Below the pieces are notes generated by a model that saw nothing but the letters and a program-made list of their open reading frames with translations, did no database searches and was not told the DNA's origin. Below are positions 32,181-40,690 of a stretch of DNA of 64,000 nucleotides, piece by piece. A program made the position numbers and the translations under genes. Every line of letters begins with the position of its first letter. Within the stretch, counting starts at the first letter, position 1. The DNA comes from Treponema sp. (GTDB lineage Bacteria > Spirochaetota > Spirochaetia > Treponematales > Breznakiellaceae), in contig JAIRRJ010000115.1 of the NCBI GenBank assembly GCA_031256035.1, positions 1 to 64,000 on the forward strand. Reading direction: 5' to 3'.

Positions 32181-32480
32181 TTATAAATTTTTCAATTTTC
32201 TCGCAATCACTTTCTCAAAATCAAGCAGTATAGCTTTATGAAGTTTCTTAAGAGAATTCTCCGGTAACGGCTTAACAGAGAAAAGTTCTGTAGTGTCAAT
32301 GACCAAAGCCGATGCTATTCTTTCAAGCATTTCTACCGAGGGAAATTTCTTCTCCAACTCGATCATAGCGATATAAGTTGGAGCGGTATTAACCTTTTCT
32401 GCGAGTTTTGCCTGAGAAAGACCGAGTGCATTTCGTTTTTCTTTCATATTTAAGGCGAGTACCTGCCTTAAATTGGTCAT
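32181..32480 (-). CDS. XRE-family helix-turn-helix regulator
   Basis: A 99-residue protein with an HTH_3 domain in residues 9-65: LNMKEKRNALGLSQAKLAEKVNTAPTYIAMIELEKKFPSVEMLERIASAL. AGGGAG precedes the ATG. It is transcribed away from gtrB, and the gap contains divergent promoters and a perfect inverted repeat. It most likely controls itself and the gtrB-gtrA-yfhO operon. Confidence 0.85.
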   Translation of the reverse strand: MTNLRQVLALNMKEKRNALGLSQAKLAEKVNTAPTYIAMIELEKKFPSVEMLERIASALVIDTTELFSVKPLPENSLKKLHKAILLDFEKVIARKLKNL

Positions 32481-32507
32481 TGCATCTCCCTCTTAGTAAA
32501 TAAAATC

Positions 32508-32537
32508 ATTTTATTGACCTTTAAGAAATATTGACAA
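32508..32537 (-). promoter_or_regulatory. Promoter of the XRE regulator
   Basis: TTGTCA (32537-32532) and TAAAAT (32513-32508) on the minus strand, spaced by 18 bases. A TTGACCT half-site (32514-32520) touches the -10 element, fitting autoregulation. The -35 overlaps the -35 of the opposite promoter. Confidence 0.55.
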
Positions 32538-32560
32538 TTATCTTATTGGTGATATATAAT
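32531..32560 (+). promoter_or_regulatory. Promoter of the gtrB operon
   Basis: TTGACA (32531-32536) and TATAAT (32555-32560) with an 18-base spacer. The predicted start lies inside the inverted repeat that follows. Confidence 0.75.
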
Positions 32561-32563
32561 GAT

Positions 32564-32584
32564 ATTTGACCTTATAGGTCAAAT
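32564..32584. promoter_or_regulatory. Operator: 9-bp inverted repeat ATTTGACCT-TAT-AGGTCAAAT
   Basis: A perfect palindrome covering about +1 to +18 of the gtrB operon. Its half-site TTGACCT recurs at 32514-32520 by the regulator's own promoter. Probable binding site for the adjacent XRE protein. Confidence 0.7.
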
Positions 32585-32616
32585 AACGAATTTCGGATAT
32601 TTTAAGTGAGTATTCC

Positions 32617-33579
32617 ATGACTGATTCAAGAAAGCAAACTATGGTTGACATTTCACTGGTCATTCCCTGTTTTAATGAAGAAGACACGTTATCCGTTTTG
32701 TACAAAGAAGCGAATTGTGTGTTGGCTGAGCTTATCAAAGCAGGGAGTGTTTCCACCCGGGAGTATATTTTCGTAGACGACGGTTCAAAAGATAATACAT
32801 TATCCATTTTTCGGCAGCTTGCCAATGATGATAATAATGTTCACTATCTGTCATTTTCGCGTAATTTTGGCAAGGAAGCAGCTTTGTTGGCAGGATTACA
32901 AACAGCACGGGGTACATTTGTTGTAACCTTGGATGCGGATGGACAAGACCCGCCGTCACTTATTCCTTTGATGCTGGAAGCCGTTATCTCCGGTGAATAC
33001 GATTGTGCCGGAACCCGGCGAATAAACCGCGCAGGTGAACCTCCTATACGTTCATTTTTTGCACGGCGTTTTTATGCTCTCATGAAAAAAATCACCGATG
33101 TAGAAATCATTGACGGTGCGCGTGATTTTCGTTTGATGAACAGAAAATACATGGATGCAATTCTGGCTCTGCCGGAACGAAACAGGTTTTCAAAATGTAT
33201 TTTCCCATGGATTGGTTATAAAACAAAATGGTTTGAATATGAAAATATTGCGCGGACAGCGGGTAAAACAAAATGGTCTTTTTGGAAATTACTTCTTTAC
33301 TCGCTTGACGGTATTATAGCATTTTCATCAAAACCACTTGCTATAGCCTCTGTCATGGGAATCTTTTTATTCTTATCTGCGCTGGCGTTTATTGTTTTTA
33401 TCATTGTTCGGAGATTAATATGGGGCGATCCTGTCAGCGGCTGGGCATCAACAATTTGCATTATCCTTTTTTGTTCAGGTATTCAACTTTTTACTACAGG
33501 AATTCTAGGACAATATATGGCAAAAATACATACCGAAGTAAAACAACGCCCACAATACATTATCCGGGAAGCGCAATGA
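32617..33579 (+). CDS. GtrB-type polyprenyl-phosphate glycosyltransferase (GT2)
   Basis: Family 2 glycosyltransferase of the DPM1/GtrB/ArnC type, moving a sugar (often glucose) from a nucleotide to polyprenyl phosphate. Catalytic blocks are SLVIPCFNEEDTL, FVDDGSKDNTL, FVVTLDADGQDPP and GARDFRLMNRK. Two C-terminal membrane helices (LAIASVMGIFLFLSALAFIVF and TICIILFCSGIQLFTTGILGQY) are as in GtrB. AAGTGAG precedes ATG 32617. It overlaps the GtrA gene by ATGA. Confidence 0.9.
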   Translation: MTDSRKQTMVDISLVIPCFNEEDTLSVLYKEANCVLAELIKAGSVSTREYIFVDDGSKDNTLSIFRQLANDDNNVHYLSFSRNFGKEAALLAGLQTARGTFVVTLDADGQDPPSLIPLMLEAVISGEYDCAGTRRINRAGEPPIRSFFARRFYALMKKITDVEIIDGARDFRLMNRKYMDAILALPERNRFSKCIFPWIGYKTKWFEYENIARTAGKTKWSFWKLLLYSLDGIIAFSSKPLAIASVMGIFLFLSALAFIVFIIVRRLIWGDPVSGWASTICIILFCSGIQLFTTGILGQYMAKIHTEVKQRPQYIIREAQ

Positions 33580-34001
33580 AATTCACAGTACTTTTTGACA
33601 TGAAATTATGCAAGTTCATCTTTGTCGGAATTATCAATACCATTGCTGGTTCTGCATTAATGTTTTCACTGTACAATTTTGCACATTTAAGTTACTGGTT
33701 TTCATCAGCATGTAATTATTGTCTCATCAGTATTTTAAGTTTCTTTCTGAATAAATATATTACTTTCGATGTCCGGCGATGGTCTGTTTTTATGGTGATT
33801 GCATTTGCTCTGACAATTGCGTTTTCATATTTGATAGCCTACGGCATTTCAAAACCAGCCTTGAATCATTTTTTAAGAGACAGTCCGCAAAAAATCCGTG
33901 AAAATGTTGCCCTGTTTACCGGAATGTGTTTATTTACAGGTATTAATTATCTGGGACAGCGGTTTGTCGTTTTCAAAAACAAAAAGGAGATTGTGAAATG
34001 A
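33576..34001 (+). CDS. GtrA-like flippase
   Basis: 141 residues with four membrane helices (FIFVGIINTIAGSALMFSL, YCLISILSFFLNKYITF, VIAFALTIAFSYLIAYGIS, ENVALFTGMCLFTGINYLGQRFVVF), matching GtrA proteins that flip polyprenyl-phosphate sugars. Start 33576 overlaps the stop of the GT2 gene; the next start overlaps its own end. Confidence 0.87.
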   Translation: MKFTVLFDMKLCKFIFVGIINTIAGSALMFSLYNFAHLSYWFSSACNYCLISILSFFLNKYITFDVRRWSVFMVIAFALTIAFSYLIAYGISKPALNHFLRDSPQKIRENVALFTGMCLFTGINYLGQRFVVFKNKKEIVK

Positions 34002-36682
34002 AAAATAAGCAAATTTGGATTTTTGTAGGTATCTTTACATGCCTTTTCAGTGTTGTGTTGTTATTTGGTTATATATCCTTTTTTGTTTCCGGAAAGTCTT
34101 TTGTGTGGAATAGCGATGGCAAAATTCAACATCTTCCTTCACTCATATATATGGGGAGATACTTAAGAGAATTTGTTCGTAATATTTTATCCGGTAATAT
34201 CATTATACCGCTTTTTGATTTTAAGATTGGTTTGGGCGAGGATATTGCAACATCTTTACGAGTTCAATCTGTACCTATAAGTCCGTTGAATCTATTGTCG
34301 TTATTCATTCCTACCAGACTTATGGAATGGTATTATGATATTGTTGTCATATTACGATTGTATTTCTCCGGTCTTGCTTTCGCTTATTTTTTATGGACCG
34401 TAACCAAAACAAAAAAATGGGCCATACTGATCGGCGCACTTATATATACCTTTTCAGGCTGGGCGATTTTTTCCGCAGTCCGTCATCCAGCTTTTGCATT
34501 GGCTATGGTATATACACCATTACTTACAGCGGGCATAGACCGCACATTACGAGGTAAAAAACCTTATCTGTTTATTGGTTCAACGTTTCTGTCCGCTTTG
34601 TCCGGGTTTTATTTTTTGTACATGGAAACCATCTTCTTGTTTATTTATACACTGATCAGAATCCATAACCTCCACAGCAGGCAGTATTTTAAGTCTCTGA
34701 TGGGAAAAGGGCTAAAGATTGTTTTTTATTATTTAACTGGACTGTTTTTGGCAGCTCCGTTTTTTATTCCGATTGTTATGGCACAATTCAATACGATACG
34801 GAAAAGCCATGTTCAAGTAGATAGTCTATTGCTGTATTCGCAGAATCAATATTTCAATCTCTTTCTTAACTCTATAAAGAGCAACGTATCATGGGATCAT
34901 CTTGGGATGTCCTCAATATCATTAATCGCCCTGATATTGCTGTTTGACAGCAGTGTTAAGCACAAGAAGCATATCATTGCCGGATTCGCAGCATTATTAA
35001 TTCTCTATTTGATTCCGTTTGGCGGATACCTTCTTAACGGGTTCGCTTATGTTTCAGGACGCTGGACATTCCTCTTTGCTTTTGCAATTGCCTTTATCAC
35101 AGCTTATATTCTGCCGGACATCATTAACCTTAAAAAAACTGAGGTATTCTTGTCTGCTTTACTGCTTACCGTTTACGGTTTTCCGGTAATATTAAAAAAC
35201 AATTATCGAAATATTTACACAATGACAGCTTTGGTTTTTTTACTGGCAACGGCTTTTTGCCTGTCGATTCACGTCGATAATAACCCAATTGTAATTAAAC
35301 TGGGGCGTCTGCCGTCTTTTTCGGCAAGATTATTGACCGGTGCGAATGTAAAAATTACCGCGGTAATTTTGTTGGTCACAATAAATCTGACTGCTAATGT
35401 GCATTACAGGATGAGCGGCAGTCTGGGTAAATATTCAAATGAGTTCAGTAAACGCGGCGCCCATGTAAAAGAATATAACGCTACCCTTATTGCATCTGAT
35501 TATATTGACGATGATTCATTCTACCGGGAAGATAACTTAAACGTGTTAGTTAATGTCGCCATGATTAAGGGTTATTACGGAATAAATGTGAATCACAGCA
35601 TAATAAACGGCGCATATCAGGCAGCGATGTTTGAGCATCAAAACTCCCAGCAATCTCAGCTTTGGACTATTTCCGGATTGGACGGAAGAGCGATTTTGAA
35701 CACTCTTGCCTCCGTGAAATATATCACCGCAAAAGAAGAGGAAACGGCTTATATTCCATTCGGATATAATATTGCGTATAACAAAAACACTGTTTTCGTC
35801 AATGACTATTGTTTACCGCTGGGTTATACGTATTCGCTTTCAATCCCGGTCAATGGATACAAAGGGCTGGACGCGATATATAAGCAGGAAGCGATTTTAC
35901 AGGCTGTTTCCCTTCCCGATGAATATTCCAACACAGATATTAACACGCTGCAATTTGACACGGTTCCGGTTCCTTATACAGTTGAGAAATATAATGATTT
36001 ACAATGGGAAAATGGCGTTTTATCTGTAGAAAAAAATAATGCCGTAATGACTTTAAGGTTTGCCGGCCTTGCGAACAGTGAAACATATATTGGGCTTGTT
36101 GGGCTTGATAACAATGACAGGCTCGGCACCAGAATTTCAATTAAAAACAACAAATTAACAAAGACCGGACATTATCAGTTTTGGAGAAATCAATTTTATT
36201 TTGGCAAGCATGATTATCTGGTAAATATGGGGTATTCTGAAAAGTCACAGGATACCGTGACTATATCATTCCTTGACAGTGGGACATATAAACTTGAAGA
36301 TATCCAAGTTTACTGCCTGCCAATGAATAATTACCCAAAACACATAGAAGCGCTTCGTGAGGATGTTCTTGAAAATATCGTTATCGAAACAAACCGCGTA
36401 ACCGGAGACATAACCCTGAAAGAGGATAAAATACTTTTATTGTCCATCCCTTACAGCAAAGGATGGACGGCAAAGGTTAACGGACAGTACCAGAAACTTT
36501 TACAGGCAAACACCATGTTTATGGCTTTGCAGCTTAAACCGGGGCATCATAGTGTTGAATTGAACTATTTTACTTCTGGTTTGAAAACAGGAATTATTCT
36601 GTCGGTTATTGGTTTTACGCTCTTCATTGGTACATTCATTGTATTAAGAAAAAATAATGCGGAAAAAACCATTACGTTTTAA
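33998..36682 (+). CDS. YfhO-family membrane glycosyltransferase
   Basis: An 894-residue multispanning protein of the YfhO family, GT-C-like enzymes that attach lipid-linked glucose to cell-wall polymers or lipids. About a dozen membrane helices occupy residues 1-480. A large extracytoplasmic region follows, and a final helix (TGIILSVIGFTLFIGTFIVL) closes the protein. The acidic motif after the first helix (NSDGKIQHLP) fits a GT-C catalytic aspartate. Together with the GT2 and GtrA proteins it forms a full transfer, flipping and attachment set, probably decorating an envelope glycan. The base composition is A/T-richer than the flanks, suggesting acquisition. Confidence 0.85.
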   Translation: MKNKQIWIFVGIFTCLFSVVLLFGYISFFVSGKSFVWNSDGKIQHLPSLIYMGRYLREFVRNILSGNIIIPLFDFKIGLGEDIATSLRVQSVPISPLNLLSLFIPTRLMEWYYDIVVILRLYFSGLAFAYFLWTVTKTKKWAILIGALIYTFSGWAIFSAVRHPAFALAMVYTPLLTAGIDRTLRGKKPYLFIGSTFLSALSGFYFLYMETIFLFIYTLIRIHNLHSRQYFKSLMGKGLKIVFYYLTGLFLAAPFFIPIVMAQFNTIRKSHVQVDSLLLYSQNQYFNLFLNSIKSNVSWDHLGMSSISLIALILLFDSSVKHKKHIIAGFAALLILYLIPFGGYLLNGFAYVSGRWTFLFAFAIAFITAYILPDIINLKKTEVFLSALLLTVYGFPVILKNNYRNIYTMTALVFLLATAFCLSIHVDNNPIVIKLGRLPSFSARLLTGANVKITAVILLVTINLTANVHYRMSGSLGKYSNEFSKRGAHVKEYNATLIASDYIDDDSFYREDNLNVLVNVAMIKGYYGINVNHSIINGAYQAAMFEHQNSQQSQLWTISGLDGRAILNTLASVKYITAKEEETAYIPFGYNIAYNKNTVFVNDYCLPLGYTYSLSIPVNGYKGLDAIYKQEAILQAVSLPDEYSNTDINTLQFDTVPVPYTVEKYNDLQWENGVLSVEKNNAVMTLRFAGLANSETYIGLVGLDNNDRLGTRISIKNNKLTKTGHYQFWRNQFYFGKHDYLVNMGYSEKSQDTVTISFLDSGTYKLEDIQVYCLPMNNYPKHIEALREDVLENIVIETNRVTGDITLKEDKILLLSIPYSKGWTAKVNGQYQKLLQANTMFMALQLKPGHHSVELNYFTSGLKTGIILSVIGFTLFIGTFIVLRKNNAEKTITF

Positions 36683-36715
36683 GTTTAATAATCATGACAT
36701 CAATCTAGCTAAATC

Positions 36716-38344
36716 CTAAAGCCTCTGCGCTTGATGATACGCCTCTGAACGAAGCTGTTTTACAGAAGCGTCCTTGAGATAGTCATCAAAGGGCATCATG
36801 CGGTCAACATAACCCTGCGGGAGAATCTCAATTATCCTGTTGGCGATAGAATTGATAAACTCGTGGTCGTGGGAATTGAAAAGGATCACGCCGGGGAAGG
36901 CGGCAAGACCGTCGTTGAGGGCGGTGATCGCTTCAAGGTCAAGGTGGTTTGTCGGCTCGTCAAGGATCAAAACATTCGCGCCGGAGAGCATCATTTTTGA
37001 GAGCATACAGCGGACTTTTTCGCCGCCTGATAGGACGTTAACGGGCTTAAGCGCCTCGTCTCCTGAAAAGAGCATTCGCCCAAGAAAACTGCGCACATAG
37101 GTTTCATCCTGATCGGGCGAATACTGCCTGAGCCAGTCTGTTATTGAAAGATCGGAACTGAAAAAGATCGAGTTTTCCTTTGGAAAGTAGGAAAAGGCCG
37201 TGGTCTGACCCCAGTAACAGTCGCCTGATTCCGCTTTTTTTTCACCGGAAATAATATCAAAAAAAGCGGACTTTGAAGCGTGTTCAAGCCCCACAAAGGC
37301 GATTTTGTCGCCCTTGTTTACCATTAGCGAAAAATCTTTTAAGAGCGCCGTCCCTTCAAAGGAAAAGTTTAACTTCTCCACCCGCAGCACATTGTTGCCT
37401 ATTTCCCGGTCGGGCTTGAAGCCGACGTAGGGGAATTTACGGCTTGTAACTGGGACATTTTCAAGGTCAAGTTTTTCCAGCACTTTTTTACGGCTTGTCG
37501 CCTGCCGGCTCTTGCTTGCGTTAGATGCAAACCTCTGTATGAATTCTTTCAGTTCCCTTGCCTTGTCTTCCCGCTTTTTCAACTGTTCGCGCGCCTGCCT
37601 CTGGAGTATCTGGCTCATCTGATACCAGAAATCGTAATTGCCCGAATAGGGAGTTATCCTGCCGTAGTCGATGTCGCATACATGGGTGCAGACCGCGTTC
37701 AAAAAGTGGCGGTCGTGGGAGACGACAATAACCGTGTTCGGAAAATCAATAAGGAAGTCCTCCAGCCATGAGATTGATTCAAGGTCAAGGCCGTTGGTCG
37801 GTTCGTCCAAGAGCAGAATGTCAGGACTGCCGAACAAAGCCTGCGCCAAAAGGACGCGCACTTTCTTGGGGCTGTCCAGTTCCGCCATGAGTTTGCCGTG
37901 ATCTTCTTCATCAAGGCCGAGACCGGAAAGCAGCTGCCCCGCCTGCGCTTCCGCTTCCCATCCGCCAAGCTCGGCAAAATCCGCCTCTAGCTCGCTTGCC
38001 CGCAGCCCGTCTGCTTCGGAAAAATCTTCTTTTGCGTAAATCTGTTCGCGCTCTTTCTGCACAGAGTAGAGTTTCGGATAACCCATGACCACTGTTTCCA
38101 CAGCTGGGTACTGTTCAAAAGCGAAGTGATCCTGTTTGAGAACCGCGATACGCTGCCCTTTGCCGGTGAAAATTTCCCCCTTGCTATACTCACTATCGCC
38201 TGAGAGGATTTTCAGGAATGTGGATTTACCCGCGCCGTTTGCGCCGATTATCCCGTAACAGTTGCCGGGAGTAAACTTCAGGTTAACGTCTTTGAAAAGC
38301 GTCCGCTCCCCGAAGGAGAGGCTCAAGTTAATAACGGTTATCAT
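36716..38344 (-). CDS. ABC-F ATPase (YbiT-like)
   Basis: A soluble twin-ATPase protein of 542 residues without membrane helices, so an ABC-F ribosome-associated factor and not a transporter. NBD1 has Walker A GANGAGKSTFLKIL and Walker B ILLLDEPTNGLDLESI but an unusual signature (ELDSPKKVRVLLAQAL in place of LSGG). NBD2 has LSGGEKVRCMLSKMML and DEPTNHLD, with a degenerate Walker A (GLEHASKSAFF). Such asymmetry is seen in the YbiT group. The start overlaps the stop of the DEAD-box helicase gene (ATGA), tying it to RNA or ribosome work. Confidence 0.88.
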   Translation of the reverse strand: MITVINLSLSFGERTLFKDVNLKFTPGNCYGIIGANGAGKSTFLKILSGDSEYSKGEIFTGKGQRIAVLKQDHFAFEQYPAVETVVMGYPKLYSVQKEREQIYAKEDFSEADGLRASELEADFAELGGWEAEAQAGQLLSGLGLDEEDHGKLMAELDSPKKVRVLLAQALFGSPDILLLDEPTNGLDLESISWLEDFLIDFPNTVIVVSHDRHFLNAVCTHVCDIDYGRITPYSGNYDFWYQMSQILQRQAREQLKKREDKARELKEFIQRFASNASKSRQATSRKKVLEKLDLENVPVTSRKFPYVGFKPDREIGNNVLRVEKLNFSFEGTALLKDFSLMVNKGDKIAFVGLEHASKSAFFDIISGEKKAESGDCYWGQTTAFSYFPKENSIFFSSDLSITDWLRQYSPDQDETYVRSFLGRMLFSGDEALKPVNVLSGGEKVRCMLSKMMLSGANVLILDEPTNHLDLEAITALNDGLAAFPGVILFNSHDHEFINSIANRIIEILPQGYVDRMMPFDDYLKDASVKQLRSEAYHQAQRL

Positions 38345-40005
38345 TTTTTTCTGAAAAGCCCTTTTAGTTTTGCAAGGAGTCCTTTTTTAGCAGGTGCAGG
38401 TTCAGTGGGAAGCTGTTTCTGCTGCTCAGTGCTTTTTACCTGTGCGCCGGCTTGATGGTGATGATGGGGAGGAGCATTCCGTCTTTTGTGTTCCTTGTTT
38501 TCGTGATGCCCGTGCGCATATTTCTTTTTGTATAAGGCCATCCGCTCATCCATGGAAAGATGAGAAAGATCATGTTCGGTTGTTTTCCCTTCAGCCGGAC
38601 CTTTATGCTTTCGCCTGTCTTTCCGGTGTTCAGGCGCGGGTAACTTCGTTGCAATATGCGCGGGTAACTTCGTTGCATGTTCCTGCTTTCTTCCGGTATC
38701 GCGCCTTTTGCCTTCGCCAGTCTTTGCAGAGCTGCGCCCGCTGCTGCGCTTGCCGGCATGCTGACCGCTGCCATGCGAGCTATGCAGCGAACGCTCCTCG
38801 TAAAAATCAGTGTGTATCTGTTTACCAACGCTCTTGTCTTCGGCGTGAAGTTCTTCCGTGGCAATTTCCGAAGGAATCTTTTTACCGATGTACCGTTCGA
38901 TTGCGGGCAGTTCGTACACATCCTGTTCGCTTGCAAGGGTAATCGCCTTCCCGGTTTTTCCGGCGCGGGCAGTTCTGCCGATACGGTGGACATAGTTTTC
39001 AGCTTCAACAGGCAGATCGTAATTTATCACAAGCGAAAGAGCTTCGATATCAAGGCCGCGCGCGGCGACATCGGTGGCGGCAAGTATTTTTATCTTTCCC
39101 GCCTTCACATCGTCAATCACCTTCAACCGCTTTACCTGCGGCAGGTCGCCGATGATGAACTCGCAGTCATAGCCGTTGAGCCGCAGCCGCTTTGCCACAA
39201 TCTCGGTGTATTTCTTTGTGTTGCAAAAAATAATCGCACTCTCCGGCTGTTCTTTCTCAAGGATACCCAGCAAAACCCGCATTTTTTCTTCCGAGGGGAC
39301 ATGGTAGAGAATCTGCGTTACTTCTTCTACCGTAACGATCTCCGGCTTTATCTCGATTTCAAAGGGCGATTTGGTGTATTCCCACGCAAGGTTTTTTACC
39401 CATGCGTTAAGGGTGGCGCTGAACAGCATGGTCTGTCGGCGGTCAACCGCCGGTACTACTTTTATGAGCTTGCGCAGATCGGGATAGAACCCCATATCAA
39501 ACATCCGGTCGGCTTCATCCAGAACCAAAAAGGCAATTTCCATCAAGTTCATCCTGCCGGATTTATTGAGGTCAAGCACCCGCCCCGGAGTCCCCACCAT
39601 GATTTGAACATTATCCCGCAGAAGTTTTTCCTGCTGGCCGTACCCTACCCCGCCGTAAAAACTCCCGGTCTTGAAGGGCAGATATTTGCTTAAGCTCTTC
39701 GCCTCTTCTTCGATTTGAACGGCAAGCTCCCTTGTCGGAGCCATGATGAGCGCCTTCCGTTTTGCCAAAGGCTCCTCGGTAAGCATCCGCTGAAAGATCA
39801 CGATTAAAAAAGCCGCGGTCTTGCCCGTCCCCGTCTGGGACTGGACATAAAGGTCCTGCCCGCCAAAGGCATGGGACAACACTTGTTCCTGTACCGGCAT
39901 ACAAGTTACGTACCCTGCCTCGGCGATGCCTTTCTGTAAATCCTGATGAAGCTCAAAATTTTTGAATTCCATAATACTTAAGGTAAGTGTAGCGGTTTTT
40001 GGCAT
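38341..40005 (-). CDS. DEAD-box RNA helicase with basic C-terminal tail
   Basis: ATP-dependent RNA helicase. All core motifs are visible: Q motif (FELHQDLQKGIAEAGYVTCMPVQ), SQTGTGKTAAF, PTRELAVQ, TPGRVLDL, DEADRMFDMGF, FSATL, and later VINYDLPVEAENYVHRIGRTARAG. The C-terminal 160 residues are low-complexity, rich in Lys, Arg, His and Gly, ending in KGLLAKLKGLFRKK. Two copies of the 19-bp element give the duplicated ATKLPA peptide in this tail. The start is uncertain: ATG 40005 lies ten bases after a TATACT box, ATG 39972 (MEFKNFELH) is the alternative; neither has a clear ribosome binding site. Confidence 0.92.
   Translation of the reverse strand: MPKTATLTLSIMEFKNFELHQDLQKGIAEAGYVTCMPVQEQVLSHAFGGQDLYVQSQTGTGKTAAFLIVIFQRMLTEEPLAKRKALIMAPTRELAVQIEEEAKSLSKYLPFKTGSFYGGVGYGQQEKLLRDNVQIMVGTPGRVLDLNKSGRMNLMEIAFLVLDEADRMFDMGFYPDLRKLIKVVPAVDRRQTMLFSATLNAWVKNLAWEYTKSPFEIEIKPEIVTVEEVTQILYHVPSEEKMRVLLGILEKEQPESAIIFCNTKKYTEIVAKRLRLNGYDCEFIIGDLPQVKRLKVIDDVKAGKIKILAATDVAARGLDIEALSLVINYDLPVEAENYVHRIGRTARAGKTGKAITLASEQDVYELPAIERYIGKKIPSEIATEELHAEDKSVGKQIHTDFYEERSLHSSHGSGQHAGKRSSGRSSAKTGEGKRRDTGRKQEHATKLPAHIATKLPAPEHRKDRRKHKGPAEGKTTEHDLSHLSMDERMALYKKKYAHGHHENKEHKRRNAPPHHHHQAGAQVKSTEQQKQLPTEPAPAKKGLLAKLKGLFRKK
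38634..38676. repeat. Two copies of the GCGCGGGTAACTTCGTTGC element in the helicase gene
   Basis: Copies at 38634-38652 and 38658-38676 with a 24-base period differ by one base from the 19-mer in the ATP-grasp and ispH genes. On the coding strand they read ATKLPA twice in the helicase tail. Confidence 0.85.
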
Positions 40006-40040
40006 AAATGAATAGAGTATATTCAATAAGGAGAAAAAAT

Positions 40041-40193
40041 ATGCCAGACCAAAAAAATCCATCATGCACATGCACATATCCCTGCAGCCGGCATGGCGAT
40101 TGCCGCGCCTGTCAGGAATACCACCGCAAAGACGGTTCAAGAACAAATTGCGGGAAAGACGGGCGCACTAAAGAGGGAAGCAGCAAAAAATAG
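40041..40193 (+). CDS. Small cysteine-rich cytosolic protein (DUF6485-like)
   Basis: A 50-residue protein, MPDQKNPSCTCTYPCSRH..., with the pattern C-x-CTY-x-C-S-RHGDC-x-x-C-x-x-YH. It resembles the small DUF6485 proteins, which are probably zinc-binding. AAGGAG sits six bases before the ATG. It is divergent from the helicase; -10-like hexamers for both directions overlap at 40016-40023. The family match is from memory. Confidence 0.68.
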   Translation: MPDQKNPSCTCTYPCSRHGDCRACQEYHRKDGSRTNCGKDGRTKEGSSKK

Positions 40194-40322
40194 ACAATCA
40201 GCCGAAGATGTCTGACTTTTGGCAAGTGTCAGTCACCCTTGCCGCGCCTCTTACATAGCCATGGAAAAAGAGTAGGAAAAAAGATAAACTATTACTTAGC
40301 ACTTTCTATCATTTTGAAATTA

Positions 40323-40517
40323 TTACAAATATTTTTCTGTTACCGGGGTGAACCACTCCAATTGGCAATAGGTTCCGTCATACAGTTCGGTGTCCACTCT
40401 TTCAAAGAATGTTGTATCATGAGATAGTTTATACTTTGCCTGTTCATTATGGTCGAATTTCAAAATTGCCTGATACATCGCATCTGCAATATCCCAGCAA
40501 AGGTCGTAAGTATACAT
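40323..40517 (-). pseudogene. Possible gene fragment (minus strand)
   Basis: A 64-residue open frame (MYTYDLCWDIADAMYQAILK...) with natural-looking composition but no ribosome binding site and no recognised family. It abuts an oppositely oriented fragment at 40517, which suggests two decayed genes joined by a rearrangement. The rest of the gap (40194-40322) holds only a weak hairpin near 40212-40231. Confidence 0.3.
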
Positions 40518-40690
40518 GGTCAAAAGATTTGGTGTATACAATTGATATAAAACCAGACGCAACATATTCTGTACTTATTGATGCAGATCAGGGTACGGAT
40601 GGCAGTGAAGCATATTTATACGGCCGGATAACAATATCTTGCAAGGAAAAGGGGCAGAAAAGAGAAGTGCTTGACTGGAAAAGATTTTAG
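40514..40690 (+). pseudogene. Possible 3' gene fragment (plus strand)
   Basis: The open frame has a protein-like end (KDLVYTIDIKPDATYSVLIDADQGTDGSEAYLYG then ITISCKEKGQKREVLDWKRF) but no start signal of its own. It ends overlapping the ispH stop and probably is the truncated end of a lost gene. Confidence 0.3.

Noticed and set aside
38677-39693. Plus-strand open frame of 338 codons opposite the helicase
   Set aside because: The minus strand carries every DEAD-box motif; the plus reading has no family resemblance or ribosome binding site.
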